A stretch of 64,000 nt of DNA from Sphingomonas_R arantia (GCF_042682045.1 NZ_JBHUGS010000005.1:519458-583457), one strand, 5' to 3'; counted from the first letter of the stretch, positions 18,301-25,862 are shown. Translations and numbers: made by a program. The notes: generated from the sequence alone by a model not told the origin.

Positions 18301-18844
18301 CCTGATGCAATCCGCGCGCGGCACGTCGCCCGTCGCGATCGCCACGGTCGGATCGCAATTGGTCCGCAAGGCGGGCAACACGCTGGCGTGGGAGGTACGA
18401 TCCCGCATCGAACGCCGCCGTCAGTTGCGCTCGGTCACGCAGGCTCCAAATGCCTCGCTACCGGACGGCGCAACACCCGCCGGGCCCGACCTCGCCTTCC
18501 TCCAGCTTTACGAACTGGCGCACCGCGCGCACCGGCCGACCGGGCTGTTCAGCGGCGGCGATGTCCTGCTGTTCAAGGCGTCGGGGCCGGGCGTGGACGA
18601 GGAGGACGAACCGTTCGCCGAACGCTACGCCGATCGATTGCTGGGCTGGGGCAAGCGGGTGGAGGACGACATCATCCTGATCCCGGTCCCCGGCGGGCAT
18701 TTCACGCTGCTGCGCGAACCGCATGTCACCGTGGTCGCCGAACGGTTGCAGGACGCGATCGACGCGGCGCTGCGCCGCGCCACACCGTCGACGGATTCGG
18801 CGCCCGCGGTTCCGCCCGTGGCCACGCTCGCGGCCGTGTCATGA
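12359..18844 (+). CDS. Type I polyketide synthase, KS-AT-KR-DH-ACP-TE
   Basis: The 2161-residue protein has a ketosynthase at ~23-450 (Cys196 in TACSTS, His332 in EAHGTGT, His372 in NIGHT). An acyltransferase at ~525-840 has Ser641 in GHSSGE, and its VAAHS suggests a malonyl-type AT. A ketoreductase at ~1160-1350 has GGLGGLG and Tyr1325 in DYAAGN, with an LDD motif of B-type KRs. A dehydratase-like double hot-dog at ~1385-1660 has His1414 and Asp1580. The ACP has Ser1774 in GGHSLL and the C-terminal thioesterase covers ~1850-2130. The thioesterase nucleophile elbow reads GLCAG, so the nucleophile appears to be Cys1931, with His2114 in GGHF. The KR lies before the DH, the reverse of the usual order. 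It should extend the formyl-aminoacyl unit once and release it. The glycosyltransferase start overlaps its stop (ATGA). Confidence 0.93.
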   Translation: MDHATDLFRADDGAADGEAAADTAIAIVGMACRFAGARNPADYWANLRDGVESIVHYSDEELRDRGVDPALLGSADYVRAGAPIADMDCFDAALFGLSPRDAAIMDPQHRHFLECAWEALEDAGHVPARFDGAIGVFGGSGHNSYLASNLLTNPLLVRDVGRFLLRHTGNDKDFLTTRVSYLLDLKGPSLNVQTACSTSLVAVHMAAQSLLTGECDMAIAGGASIELPHGHGYTYDKSGILSPDGHCRPFDAASEGTVFGSGVGIVVLRRLADAVADGDHVYAVIRGSAINNDGAGKVGYLAPSLDGHAQAVTEALAVAGISADTIDHVEAHGTGTPVGDPIEVAALTRAFRRHTARTGYCGLGSVKANIGHTDTAAGVAGLIKVALALHHGQMPPTLNHSTANPGCDIAQTPFSVTTRLTPWPRAAHGPRRAGISSLGVGGTNAHVIVEDAPERAKGTAGRGHHIFTLSARSASALDANAAALARHLASHPCLDPADVAYTLSIGRQALTHRRVIVANGIADAADALVTPARVHSAEAGDARPVAFLFCGAGSQHVGMGRDLYEAEPVFRDMVDACIDHCRALDIDLRRWLFPAVDDIEQAAAELKRPSVALPALFTIQVALARLWQAWGVTPSAMIGHSSGEYAAAHLAGVIGLEDALRIVATRGRLFESVPGGAMLSVAASEDALRALLTPDLTIAAINGAEICVASGPAPSIDRLQATLAAAEVECQPVGIDVAAHSAMLDPILDAFRACLATVRWNAPTRRFASNLTGDWITADEATDPEYWVRHLRETVRFTDGLARLMQHPDQILLEVGPGRTLSSLARRHPARSADQPVLNAMRHPTEAVGDMAHLLTVAGRLWTLGVAIDWDAYWSRETRLRVPLPTYSFDRTRHWIEPGATAAQGPQHDVTARRPDIADWFYAPVWHRKPLLPGGEPTDGPVLLFQDREGLGTAIADRLRAGGRVVTTVQTGRVFRRNGPDGFVLPAGDRTAYDLLVAALAADGRLPTEIFHCWLVTGQTPARSDRRQIDGTQQTGFYSLLFLVQALAEAGSGPVAIAAISDGIQRVCDERLLAPTKATILGLCRTVSAEYPDIRIRSVDVVLPAQAGARDLLAAALIAENHAADTAATIAYRAGERWVQSFDPAPPAAVPGPALHPRTRGTYLITGGLGGLGLALARHLAATVQARIALLSRTALPPRDQWDGVLAQDPDDRDATVIRRILAVEAAGGDVLVVTADVADAQALRRAVALVRDRFGAIDGVFHAAGVLDDGVIQSKTMASASAVIAPKLAGTLALEAALAADPPRFLLLFSSVSAFAGLPGQADYAAGNAFLDAYAQSRRDDERTRVMAVGWSRWSDVGMAAITRPDTAGPPEPIGAGVPVDHPFLDMQHDLPDGGLLVTARIGPATHWLLDEHRLADGSALIPGTGFLELVRAAVAPAAAGALQLTDAAFLAPFAVGAGETRDLRIHIAPMQAGAAVPFALYGRATSSPDAGWTVHARGTIGHDTDAAPAPIDIDAVVRRCAEPVRAAAIPAPHLRFGPRWDAIRDARRGPDEALLSLRLADAFHADLDRVLLHPALLDMASAGAQWLIPGHDPARDFLAPMRWGRLRILGALPADIVAHVRLRPTEPDAALAIFDVTVCDPAGTVLIDASGFTMIRVRDATLLASPTPVARPIVPAEAAPAMSLTAQEGMAVIDRILAAGPAAHLVVSPVDLYPAVASLHAALAPRAKAPRTDAVDAPRTATEQAIAGLWCDMLGLDNVGRSDDFFDLGGHSLLAVQFINRLRKQTGMVLPLAALLQGPTIAHLATLLDPAAPDSADVDTPSLAAVTSLDAVRLVSDAAPARRAPDLIAIRPGDPRSALFIVHDGLGETLLYRSLAYRLAAGQAVFGIEPARRADGSVGYVSIPDMAADYVARVRRQQPDGPYLIAGLCAGGVIAFEMARQLQDAGATVAMVAIFDAADVEADMRRFYVMRARIDRLRHLMQSARGTSPVAIATVGSQLVRKAGNTLAWEVRSRIERRRQLRSVTQAPNASLPDGATPAGPDLAFLQLYELAHRAHRPTGLFSGGDVLLFKASGPGVDEEDEPFAERYADRLLGWGKRVEDDIILIPVPGGHFTLLREPHVTVVAERLQDAIDAALRRATPSTDSAPAVPPVATLAAVS

Positions 18845-19845
18845 CGCCATCATCCACGCCGGCCACCATGCTCGCGGTGATCGTGAACTACCGCACCGCG
18901 GACCTCGTGATCGATTGCCTCGAAAGCCTGGTGGCGGAGGTTGCCGCCATCCCGGGGCTCAGCGTCTGCGTGGTCGACAACGCGTCGAACGACGGCTCTG
19001 ACGAACGGATCGCCGCCGCGATCGCCGCGAACGGGTGGCATGGCTGGGCCACGTTGATCGCGGCGCCGACCAATGGCGGGTTCGCGGCCGGCAACAATGT
19101 CGCGATCCGCCCCGCGCTGACCAGCGCCAACCCGCCCGATCTCTGCTGGCTGCTCAATCCCGACACGCGCGTTCAGCCGGGCGCGACTGCCGCGATCCTG
19201 GATTTCTTCGCCGATCACCCGGCCGTCGGCATCGCCGGCACCGCGCTGGTCGAGGAGGACGGCAGCCCATGGCATTACGCCTTCCGCTTCCACAGCGTGC
19301 TGAGCGAGCTTGAACGCGGCGCGCGGCTGGGCCCGGTGTCGCGCCTGCTGTCGCACCGCGCCGTGCTCCGCCCGATGGGCGATCGCATCCAGCCGGTGGA
19401 CTGGGTGTCCGGGGCCAGCATGATCGTCCGTCGCGGCGTGTTCGAGATGATCGGCCTCATGGATGAACGCTACTTCCTCTATTATGAGGAAACCGATTTC
19501 TGTCGCCGCGCCGCCCGCGCCGGCTGGCCGACCTGCTACCTGCCGCAGGCGTCGGTCATGCACATCGCCGGGCAGAGCACGGGATTGACCGGGCCGCGCC
19601 CCGCGCTCCGCCGCGTACCGGACTATTGGTTCGAATCACGCCGGCGCTATTTCCTCCGCCATCACGGGCGCGCCTATGCCGCGCTGGCTGATGCGGCGTG
19701 GCTGGCCGGGCATGTCGGCTGGCGGCTAAGGCGCTGGCTGTTCCGCCGGCCCGATCCCGATCCGCCCCGGCTGATCCGCGATTTTCTGCGCCATTCGGCC
19801 TTGTTCCCGCGCGCCGCCGGCATGCTCGACGCGCGTATCTCTTGA
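18841..19845 (+). CDS. Glycosyltransferase family 2 (rhamnosyltransferase-like)
   Basis: The 334-residue protein has the features of WbbL/RfbF-type GT2 enzymes: VIVNYRTADLVIDCLESL, VVDNASNDGS for nucleotide binding, LLNPDTRV with the metal-binding acidic residue, and YYEETDFCRRAARAGW at the acceptor site. Such enzymes commonly transfer rhamnose or a related deoxysugar. The ATG overlaps the PKS stop codon (ATGA), which fixes the start and ties the gene to the assembly line. The next gene, the phosphopantetheinyl transferase, begins on its stop (TTGA). The position between PKS and PPTase suggests that it glycosylates the NRPS/PKS product, though it could equally serve the surrounding polysaccharide pathway. 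Its sugar is not determined. Confidence 0.87.
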   Translation: MTPSSTPATMLAVIVNYRTADLVIDCLESLVAEVAAIPGLSVCVVDNASNDGSDERIAAAIAANGWHGWATLIAAPTNGGFAAGNNVAIRPALTSANPPDLCWLLNPDTRVQPGATAAILDFFADHPAVGIAGTALVEEDGSPWHYAFRFHSVLSELERGARLGPVSRLLSHRAVLRPMGDRIQPVDWVSGASMIVRRGVFEMIGLMDERYFLYYEETDFCRRAARAGWPTCYLPQASVMHIAGQSTGLTGPRPALRRVPDYWFESRRRYFLRHHGRAYAALADAAWLAGHVGWRLRRWLFRRPDPDPPRLIRDFLRHSALFPRAAGMLDARIS

Positions 19846-20498
19846 CGGACGCCTGCACGGCGATCGGCGGCGTTCCCGGGCCACTGTCACTCTGGCTGGT
19901 CGATCTGACCGTCGAACCCGATCGGCGGCTGGTCGTTCGGCTTTCCGATACGGAACGGGATCGCGCGGCCCGCTTCCTTCGCTCGGTGCCACGCCAGCGT
20001 TATCTGGCGGCGCATTGCGCGCTGCGGCAGCTGGTCGAACAACATTGCCATGTTCCGGCTGCGACGCAGCGATATCACCGGACTCACGCCGGACAATGGC
20101 ACTGCGACGGCCTGTCCGGCTGGCACCTCAGCCTCAGCTATGCCGGCGATGTCGGGCTGATCGGGCTGGGGCAGCACGGCGCGATCGGCATCGACCTCGA
20201 AACCGACCGACCCATTGGCAACGTCGCCGGCCTGGTCCGCAGTTATTGCTCGCGCCCGGAACGGATCGCCTTCGCACGGCTGCAACGCGCCGATCGCAAC
20301 GCCGCTTTCCTGCGCGCCTGGACCCGGAAGGAGGCGTGCGCGAAGGCGCTCGGCCGCGGCCTCTCGATCCCGCTGGCCGAACTGGATTGCGGGATCGACG
20401 GAGCCCACCGCGCCCTCGCCTATCGCGACCAACGGATCGACGTCGGCTCGTTCCGGCCGGCCGCCGGGCTCGTCGCCGCATGGGCGCAGCTCCGCTGA
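19842..20498 (+). CDS. 4'-phosphopantetheinyl transferase, Sfp type
   Basis: This 218-residue enzyme moves the phosphopantetheine arm of CoA onto carrier-protein serines. The family signatures are IGIDLE (magnesium-binding Asp and Glu) and WTRKEACAKALG, which matches WxxKEAxxK. N-terminal residues such as RYLAAHCALRQLV fit the pseudo-dimeric Sfp fold. The likely start is TTG at 19842, overlapping the preceding stop as TTGA; the frame continues upstream only as a shadow of the glycosyltransferase gene. The length fits the family. Its place as last gene of the operon suggests that it activates the two carrier proteins at Ser1476 of the NRPS and Ser1774 of the PKS. The convergent glycosylphosphotransferase gene ends 7 bases away. 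Confidence 0.88.
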   Translation: MTDACTAIGGVPGPLSLWLVDLTVEPDRRLVVRLSDTERDRAARFLRSVPRQRYLAAHCALRQLVEQHCHVPAATQRYHRTHAGQWHCDGLSGWHLSLSYAGDVGLIGLGQHGAIGIDLETDRPIGNVAGLVRSYCSRPERIAFARLQRADRNAAFLRAWTRKEACAKALGRGLSIPLAELDCGIDGAHRALAYRDQRIDVGSFRPAAGLVAAWAQLR

Positions 20499-20505
20499 TC
20501 GCGCG

Positions 20506-22026
20506 TCAGTAAGCCGATCGCTGACCCAACACCGTCAACGCCGTCCGCGCCAGGATGTAGACGTCGAACCAGATCGACCAGTTGTTCACATAATGCATGT
20601 CATGTTCCAGCCGCCGGATCAGCTGGTCCGTCGTCGCCGTCTCGCCCCGCCAGCCGCACACCTGCGCCCAGCCGGTCAATCCGGGCTTCACCTTGTGCCG
20701 GTCCGCATAGGTCGCCACGACCTCGCCGAACGGCACCCCGCCCGCCCGCGTCGCGGGGGCATGGGGGCGCGGCCCGACCAGCGACATCTGACCGATCAGC
20801 ACGTTGATCAGCTGCGGCAGTTCATCGAGGCTCGTGCGCCGCAGGAACCCACCGACCCGCGTCACACGCGGATCGCGTCGGCCGGCCTGCACGATCGGGG
20901 CTGCGCCGGCCTGGACATACATCGTCCGGAATTTCAGGATGTGGAACGGGCGGCAGTTCAGCCCCTCGCGCAACTGGCGGAACAGCACCGGCCCGCCGCT
21001 GTCCAGCCGGATCGCCACCGCCACCGCCAGCATCAGCGGCGCACACAGGATCAGCGCCACCAACGCCAGCGTCCGGTCCATCACCGCCTTCTGAAACCGC
21101 TGTCCTGGCGTCAGCGGCCGTTCGCCGACGGTCAGGAACCGCAACCGGGCCTGCGCGGTCGCCGATCGCCCGGCCGGCACCAGCGGTCCGCGATCGGGCA
21201 ACAACAGGATGTCGACCGGCGTCGCCGACAGGGCGCGCACGATCGCGTCGATCCGCGTCTCGTCCGCCCACGGCATCGTCAGGAACACGCGGTCGATCGC
21301 GCCCGCCCGGATCATCCGCACCAGATCCGCGACGCCGCCCAGATATGGCAGGGGCAGCCCCGCCGCCACGTCCGCCGTCACCGGCCGATCATCGAAAAAC
21401 CCGACCAGCGGCATCGCCAGCCCGTCGCTCCGCGTTAAATGGTCTGCAAACGCGACGCCCTGCCGTCCCGTCCCGACCACCGCGGCGCGGCCCTGGAACA
21501 GCCCGGCACGCTTCAACTGGCGCGCGACCTGCAACCCGAACATCCGTCCGGCGACGATCGCGATCGATCCAGTCGCGAACCACAGCACCAGGCCCCGCCA
21601 TGGCAGCGCGATCTGCGCGTCGAACGCATGGCCCAGCGTCGCCAGCGCCAGCACCGTTGCCACCCACGCGTTCAGCACGCGCGGCAACGCCCGCCGCACC
21701 AGCAGCAGGGCGTCCGTATCGTAACCGCCCGTCGCCTGCGCGATGCCGCTGTGGCACGCGATCGCGACCGGGACGACGCCCCAGAGCGGCAAGCGCCACG
21801 CGTCGCACACCAGCGCGGCAAGCATGATGGCGGTGAGATCGACCAGCCACGTCGCGACCGCGACAAGCTGGAACGGCAAGGCGCGGCCCAGCCGGGCAAC
21901 CGCCGGCGACGACACGGCGGCGGGCGCGATCATGCGCGCGTCGGCCGCCGCCACATCGGCCGATCCCACCGGATCGACCGCCCGCAGTTCTACCGGTTCC
22001 GCGTAGCCGACTGCGGCGTCAGCCAC
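20506..22026 (-). CDS. Undecaprenyl-phosphate sugar phosphotransferase (exopolysaccharide initiating enzyme)
   Basis: This 506-residue member of the polyprenyl glycosylphosphotransferase family (WcaJ/GumD-like) has an N-terminal multi-helix membrane region, a central Rossmann-like CoA-binding-type domain and a C-terminal bacterial sugar transferase domain. The catalytic domain shows KFRTMY, the LDELPQLINVL helix and SLVGPRP. It transfers a sugar-1-phosphate, often glucose or galactose, from a UDP-sugar to undecaprenyl phosphate, the first step of repeat-unit synthesis. The GTG start at 22026 overlaps the end of the upstream LuxR gene by 8 bases and has only a weak GGTGG before it; a start at an internal ATG about 34 codons later is possible. 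The overlap suggests co-expression with the regulator. Confidence 0.9.
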   Translation of the reverse strand: MADAAVGYAEPVELRAVDPVGSADVAAADARMIAPAAVSSPAVARLGRALPFQLVAVATWLVDLTAIMLAALVCDAWRLPLWGVVPVAIACHSGIAQATGGYDTDALLLVRRALPRVLNAWVATVLALATLGHAFDAQIALPWRGLVLWFATGSIAIVAGRMFGLQVARQLKRAGLFQGRAAVVGTGRQGVAFADHLTRSDGLAMPLVGFFDDRPVTADVAAGLPLPYLGGVADLVRMIRAGAIDRVFLTMPWADETRIDAIVRALSATPVDILLLPDRGPLVPAGRSATAQARLRFLTVGERPLTPGQRFQKAVMDRTLALVALILCAPLMLAVAVAIRLDSGGPVLFRQLREGLNCRPFHILKFRTMYVQAGAAPIVQAGRRDPRVTRVGGFLRRTSLDELPQLINVLIGQMSLVGPRPHAPATRAGGVPFGEVVATYADRHKVKPGLTGWAQVCGWRGETATTDQLIRRLEHDMHYVNNWSIWFDVYILARTALTVLGQRSAY

Positions 22027-22279
22027 CGACCACCAGCGCGAGCGGCCGTTCGGCGGCCTGCACCGGCAACAACCCCTCGCGGATGACGTGCGCGATCATG
22101 TGTGCGCGGTTGCGCGTCCGCGTCTTCAGCCGGACATTCTCGATATGCCGTTCGACGGTGCATGGTGCGATCTCCAGCTCCAGCGCCGTTTCCTTTGCGG
22201 ACATCCCGCAGGCGACCAGCCGCAAGACCTGCGCCTCACGTCCGGTCAGCCGCGTCAGTTCACTGACTTGTCGTGCCAT
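22019..22279 (-). CDS. Stand-alone LuxR-type DNA-binding protein
   Basis: This 86-residue protein is essentially a single LuxR/GerE helix-turn-helix domain. LTGREAQVLRLVACGMSAKE forms the scaffold and IAPCTVERHIENV the recognition helix, with no receiver or ligand-binding domain. A good ribosome-binding site (GGGGGATAGATA) precedes the ATG. It overlaps the start of the sugar phosphotransferase gene by 8 bases, so it probably regulates, and is translated with, that gene. Its sequence closely matches the next LuxR protein upstream, including a 13-residue identical block (VRLKTRTRNRAHM), so the two are paralogs. It may act as a homodimer or pair with the atypical response regulator at 22.7-23.4 kb. 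Confidence 0.82.
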   Translation of the reverse strand: MARQVSELTRLTGREAQVLRLVACGMSAKETALELEIAPCTVERHIENVRLKTRTRNRAHMIAHVIREGLLPVQAAERPLALVVGG

Positions 22280-22431
22280 TATCTATCCCCCCTGTTTGCG
22301 GCCTGCCCGAGTCCCCCGGCCGTGTTGGTAGGACCAGTATGAGGATATTCAGACTAACGTCGCATGCGCATTCGGGTAGGTCCGTCGGGGTTAGCGCTCC
22401 CAACAGGGCACCGGCGGCGGCGCAACACTTG

Positions 22432-22650
22432 CTACAGTATGTCGTTTTCCAGTGCGAACGCGACCATATGAGCGCGATTACGCGTCCGCGTCTTCAGGCG
22501 GACATGGTCGATGTGCCGTTCCACGGTGCGCGGCGCGATATCGAGCTGCTTGGCGATCTCCTTGGCGGAAAGACCCCGTGCGACGGCTTTCAGGACTTCC
22601 AGTTCGCGCGTCGTCAGCCAGGACAGCAGGTCCTCGGGCGTCGGGTTCAC
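22432..22650 (-). CDS. Stand-alone LuxR-type DNA-binding protein (paralog)
   Basis: The 72-residue protein contains only a LuxR-type helix-turn-helix (LTTRELEVLKAVARGLSAKE, then IAPRTVERHIDHV). It shares the block VRLKTRTRNRAHM with the downstream paralog at 22.0-22.3 kb. The start is GTG at 22650, preceded by a G-rich but imperfect ribosome-binding site. A 152-base gap separates it from the next regulator gene, so each may have its own promoter. No sensory domain is present; the activity presumably depends on expression level or on partner proteins. Targets are unknown, with the neighbouring polysaccharide genes the natural guess. Confidence 0.78.
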   Translation of the reverse strand: MNPTPEDLLSWLTTRELEVLKAVARGLSAKEIAKQLDIAPRTVERHIDHVRLKTRTRNRAHMVAFALENDIL

Positions 22651-22704
22651 GGGCCCCGCCTCGCCGGTCGCCCGGTCCGTGGCGGAGCGAGCGGAACGCC
22701 CCGT

Positions 22705-23418
22705 TCAGCCCGCGGCACGGACGAGAACCGGTCCGGGCTTCGACACCGGGATCGGCACGTTGGTGGCCAGCCTTGGCACCTGGAGACCGCCATGCGCGCC
22801 GTAGATCGCCGCCTGCGTCCGGTTCGCGACCCCCAGCTTGCGCAGGATCGCCTTCACATGCACCTTCACGGTGGATTCGGAGATATCAAGCCGGCGCGAA
22901 ATGATCTTGTTGGACCAGCCGGTGATCAGGCAGCCGAGGATCTCCTGCTCGCGGAGCGACAGGTTGGCGCTTTCCAGCAGGTGCCGCGCATGATCGCGCT
23001 TCGGCCAGTCGTGGTAGCGCTGCAACGTGTCGGCAAGGTGCGACGGCATCACCTTCTCCCCCATCGCCACCAGCCGCAGCGACTGGACCAGCGGCGCAAA
23101 CGGCATCGCGCGGCAGATATAGCCGTGGACGCCCGCGCGAAAGGCGCTGGCCATCGCCTCGAACTCGAACGTCTCGCTCAGGATGACAAGCTTCACGTCG
23201 GGAAACCGGCCGCGCAGCACCCGCACGCCGGCCGCATCGTCGGCCGCCACGCGACCGTCCACCACGATCAGCAGATCGTCGTCATTGTCCCCCGACAGTT
23301 GGTCGAGATCCCCGACAGACTGCGTCACATCGAAATTCTTCTCGGCCAGGATATGGCGGAGCCCTTCACGCACGATCGAATCAGGACCCAGTAACGCGAC
23401 CTTGAACGACTGTTGCAC
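22705..23418 (-). CDS. NarL/LuxR-family response regulator with atypical receiver
   Basis: The 237-residue protein has an N-terminal receiver-like domain (about 1-125) and a C-terminal LuxR helix-turn-helix (LSLREQEILGCLITGWSNKI, then ISESTVKVHVKAIL). In the receiver a candidate phosphoacceptor Asp follows LLIVV. The usual acidic pair after strand 1 is reduced (LLGPDS), and the conserved lysine near GYI is replaced (GYICRAM), so phosphorylation control may be altered or lost. No histidine kinase gene is nearby. The GTG start at 23418 has GGAG 7 bases upstream. It is the first of three regulator genes leading into the sugar phosphotransferase gene, so control of exopolysaccharide synthesis is likely but inferred. 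Confidence 0.82.
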   Translation of the reverse strand: MQQSFKVALLGPDSIVREGLRHILAEKNFDVTQSVGDLDQLSGDNDDDLLIVVDGRVAADDAAGVRVLRGRFPDVKLVILSETFEFEAMASAFRAGVHGYICRAMPFAPLVQSLRLVAMGEKVMPSHLADTLQRYHDWPKRDHARHLLESANLSLREQEILGCLITGWSNKIISRRLDISESTVKVHVKAILRKLGVANRTQAAIYGAHGGLQVPRLATNVPIPVSKPGPVLVRAAG

Positions 23419-24206
23419 GGCGAGCTCCTATTTGGTTCTACGCAAAGCCGAATTTCTTCGGTTGGCGGAAGATCCGGGGCTTCCGCAGGGGTCACGAACT
23501 CACATCGCGGACTGTCCGCGCGCGCAGCGCATATCACGAAAGATCGTTAACAGAAAATTCACAATGTTAATCAACGCAAGATCGCGGGCGTGTATTTCGT
23601 ACAACTTGTCTTGAGCCTCCCGACCGGAATCGGTCCGGTTAGTATGCGTCTGGCACGAACGGTCACGAAAGCGCGACGAAACGACTCGACGTTCCTTCCA
23701 GCTTTTCCAGCGAACAGTGGGAACGGACTACCGCCGACGTGGCACAATCCGCGACCGGTTGAAGCTATGGGAGCATCCCATCGTCACCCCGCGCACAAGA
23801 CGGGGTCGAACCGCCACAATCATGTCGTCGTCGCGGCAAAATGGTACAGCACCGGTTCGACGAAAGGTTGAGACCGCTTCGGTGTCGTCCCGATTAGGCG
23901 ACGCCTACCCGCACGACTATCCACCTGTTCCCGTGGTGCTTTCGTGCCATTTGCCGGCATGTGATCGGTGCATGTCGGGCTAAGCGGGCCTGTATTGTGG
24001 CGCGGTCCAGCAGAGGACTATTACGTAAGCCATGCAGGCAACCGTCCGCGACCCGCCGGGTCGCAGTCGGCATATTATCGCAAGAACGGCAGATCATGCC
24101 GCGACGCCGATCCGAGCTGGATTATACTATATCCAAATAGAGCGCGCCACCGGGTACGTCGCGGACACGGAGACACCGCCGCGCACAGCCGTGCGCGGCT
24201 CGACGA
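23419..24206. other. 788-base intergenic region, no gene recognised
   Basis: The stretch is less GC-rich than its surroundings, and the short frames in it show no domain, codon bias or ribosome-binding site that would support a gene. It holds several small inverted repeats, for example GACCG/CGGTC around 23620-23637 and ATGGGA-GCA-TCCCAT near 23766-23781. It presumably contains the promoter of the response regulator gene, plus the 3' flank of the phosphate transporter gene. No tRNA-like fold was seen. Confidence 0.5.
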
Positions 24207-25862
24207 TCAGCCGTTACCGGTCGCCCGGACGATCGTCAGGAACAGCGCGTAGAGCAGCCCGGCCAGCAGCATCGCCGCCGGCAGCGTCATGATCCACGCA
24301 AGCGCGATGTTGCGCACGGTGCTCTTCTGCAGCCCGGAGCCGTTCGCAACCATCGTGCCCGCCACGCCGCTCGACAGGATGTGCGTCGTCGACACCGGCA
24401 TGCCCTTCACCTGCGCCAGCAGGATCGTGCTCGCCGCCACCAGCTCGGCCGCGGCCCCCATGCCGTAGGTCAGATGCGCCTTGCCGATCTTCTCGCCGAC
24501 CGTGACGACGATGCGCTTCCACCCGATCATCGTGCCCAGCCCGAGCGCCAGCGCCACCGCGATCTTGACCCAGGTCGGGATGTAGCGCGTCCCCTGTTCC
24601 AGCAGGTGCTGATACGCGGTCAGCACCTTGTCCCCGCCGTTCGGGAACCGCGTAACCGCTGCCTCCTTGTCCTCGTTCAACAGCCGCAGCGTGTCGTAGG
24701 CGAGGTACATTTCGTTGCGCACATTCTTGGTTTCGGCGGCCGGCACGCGGCGGAGCGATCCGTAGCTGCGCAGGTCCCCGACGATCTGCCCCGAAATATT
24801 GTCCAGCGCGGCATAGACCTGCGGCGTGTCGGGCTGATGCGTCCGCAACGCGCGCTGCAACGTGGTGCGTGCCTCCGGCGGATCCATCGTCACGCCGGCC
24901 GCCTTGCTGCGGAACACCGTCTGCGCATCGGACGCGGCCTGGATGAACGCGGGCGTCGAACTGTCGGGCATCGTGCGGTTCAGCGCATAGGCGGTCGGCG
25001 CGACGCCGATCAGGATCAGCATGATCAGCCCCATGCCCTTCTGCCCGTCGTTGCTGCCATGCGCGAAGGACACCGCGGTGCAGGTGAAGATCAACAGCGC
25101 GCGGATGTGCAGGGGCGGCGGCTGCTCGCCCTTTGGCTCCTCGTACAGTTTCGGATCGGGCAGCACGCGCTTCATCGCCCAGAGCAGCAGCATCGCGGCG
25201 ACGAAGCCGATGACCGGGCTGATCAGCAGCGCCAGCAGCACGCTTTCGGCCTGGCTCCATTCCACGCCCGCGGTCGCGGCCGCCCCGCTGCCCAGCCACT
25301 GGTTCGCCACGCCGACGCCCAGGACGGAGCCGATCAGCGCATGGCTCGACGAATTGGGTAGCCCCATGAACCAGGTGCCCAGGTTCCACACCACCGCGGC
25401 GATCAGCAACGCGAAGATCATCGCATAGCCGCCCGCGCTGCCGACGTTCAGGATCAGGTCGACCGGCAACAGCGTGATGATGCTGTACGCCACCGCACCC
25501 GTCGACACGATGACGCCGATGAAGTTCCAGACGCCCGACCAAACCACCGCGAAGACGGGTTTCAGCGAATGGGTATAGATCACGGTCGCGACCGCATTGG
25601 CGGTATCGTGAAACCCGTTCACGAACTCGAACCCCAGCGCGATCAGCAGCGCGAGGCCCAGGAACAGGAACGCCCCGATCGCCAGCGGCTCGCCCACGCG
25701 CTGCGTATCGAGGAAGACGCTGACGCCCGCATAGACCAGCCCGGCGAGCAGCGCGACGAGGAAGCCGATCGTCGCCGCCGGATGGACCTTGTGGTCCATC
25801 GCGACCCGCGGCGGTGCCTCGCCGACCCGGTCGATCACGGACGGTGCTGCTGCTGCTGTCAT
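24207..25862 (-). CDS. Inorganic phosphate transporter, PiT family
   Basis: This 551-residue membrane protein carries the PiT signature twice: GFEFVNGFHDTANAVA in the N-terminal half and the related GMPVSTTHILSSGVAG in the C-terminal half. The halves are joined by a long soluble segment of about 150 residues (roughly 255-405) that makes it longer than E. coli PitA. PiT proteins import phosphate, usually as a metal-phosphate complex, with protons or sodium. The ATG at 25862 has AGGAGTGACCG directly upstream, a strong ribosome-binding site. No PhoU-like gene is adjacent. It is transcribed away from the symporter gene at 26221. Confidence 0.92.
   Translation of the reverse strand: MTAAAAPSVIDRVGEAPPRVAMDHKVHPAATIGFLVALLAGLVYAGVSVFLDTQRVGEPLAIGAFLFLGLALLIALGFEFVNGFHDTANAVATVIYTHSLKPVFAVVWSGVWNFIGVIVSTGAVAYSIITLLPVDLILNVGSAGGYAMIFALLIAAVVWNLGTWFMGLPNSSSHALIGSVLGVGVANQWLGSGAAATAGVEWSQAESVLLALLISPVIGFVAAMLLLWAMKRVLPDPKLYEEPKGEQPPPLHIRALLIFTCTAVSFAHGSNDGQKGMGLIMLILIGVAPTAYALNRTMPDSSTPAFIQAASDAQTVFRSKAAGVTMDPPEARTTLQRALRTHQPDTPQVYAALDNISGQIVGDLRSYGSLRRVPAAETKNVRNEMYLAYDTLRLLNEDKEAAVTRFPNGGDKVLTAYQHLLEQGTRYIPTWVKIAVALALGLGTMIGWKRIVVTVGEKIGKAHLTYGMGAAAELVAASTILLAQVKGMPVSTTHILSSGVAGTMVANGSGLQKSTVRNIALAWIMTLPAAMLLAGLLYALFLTIVRATGNG

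Noticed and set aside
23590..24292. Short frames in the 788-base gap after the response regulator
   Set aside because: None has a ribosome-binding site or recognisable pattern, and they are overlapping frames with no codon preference.
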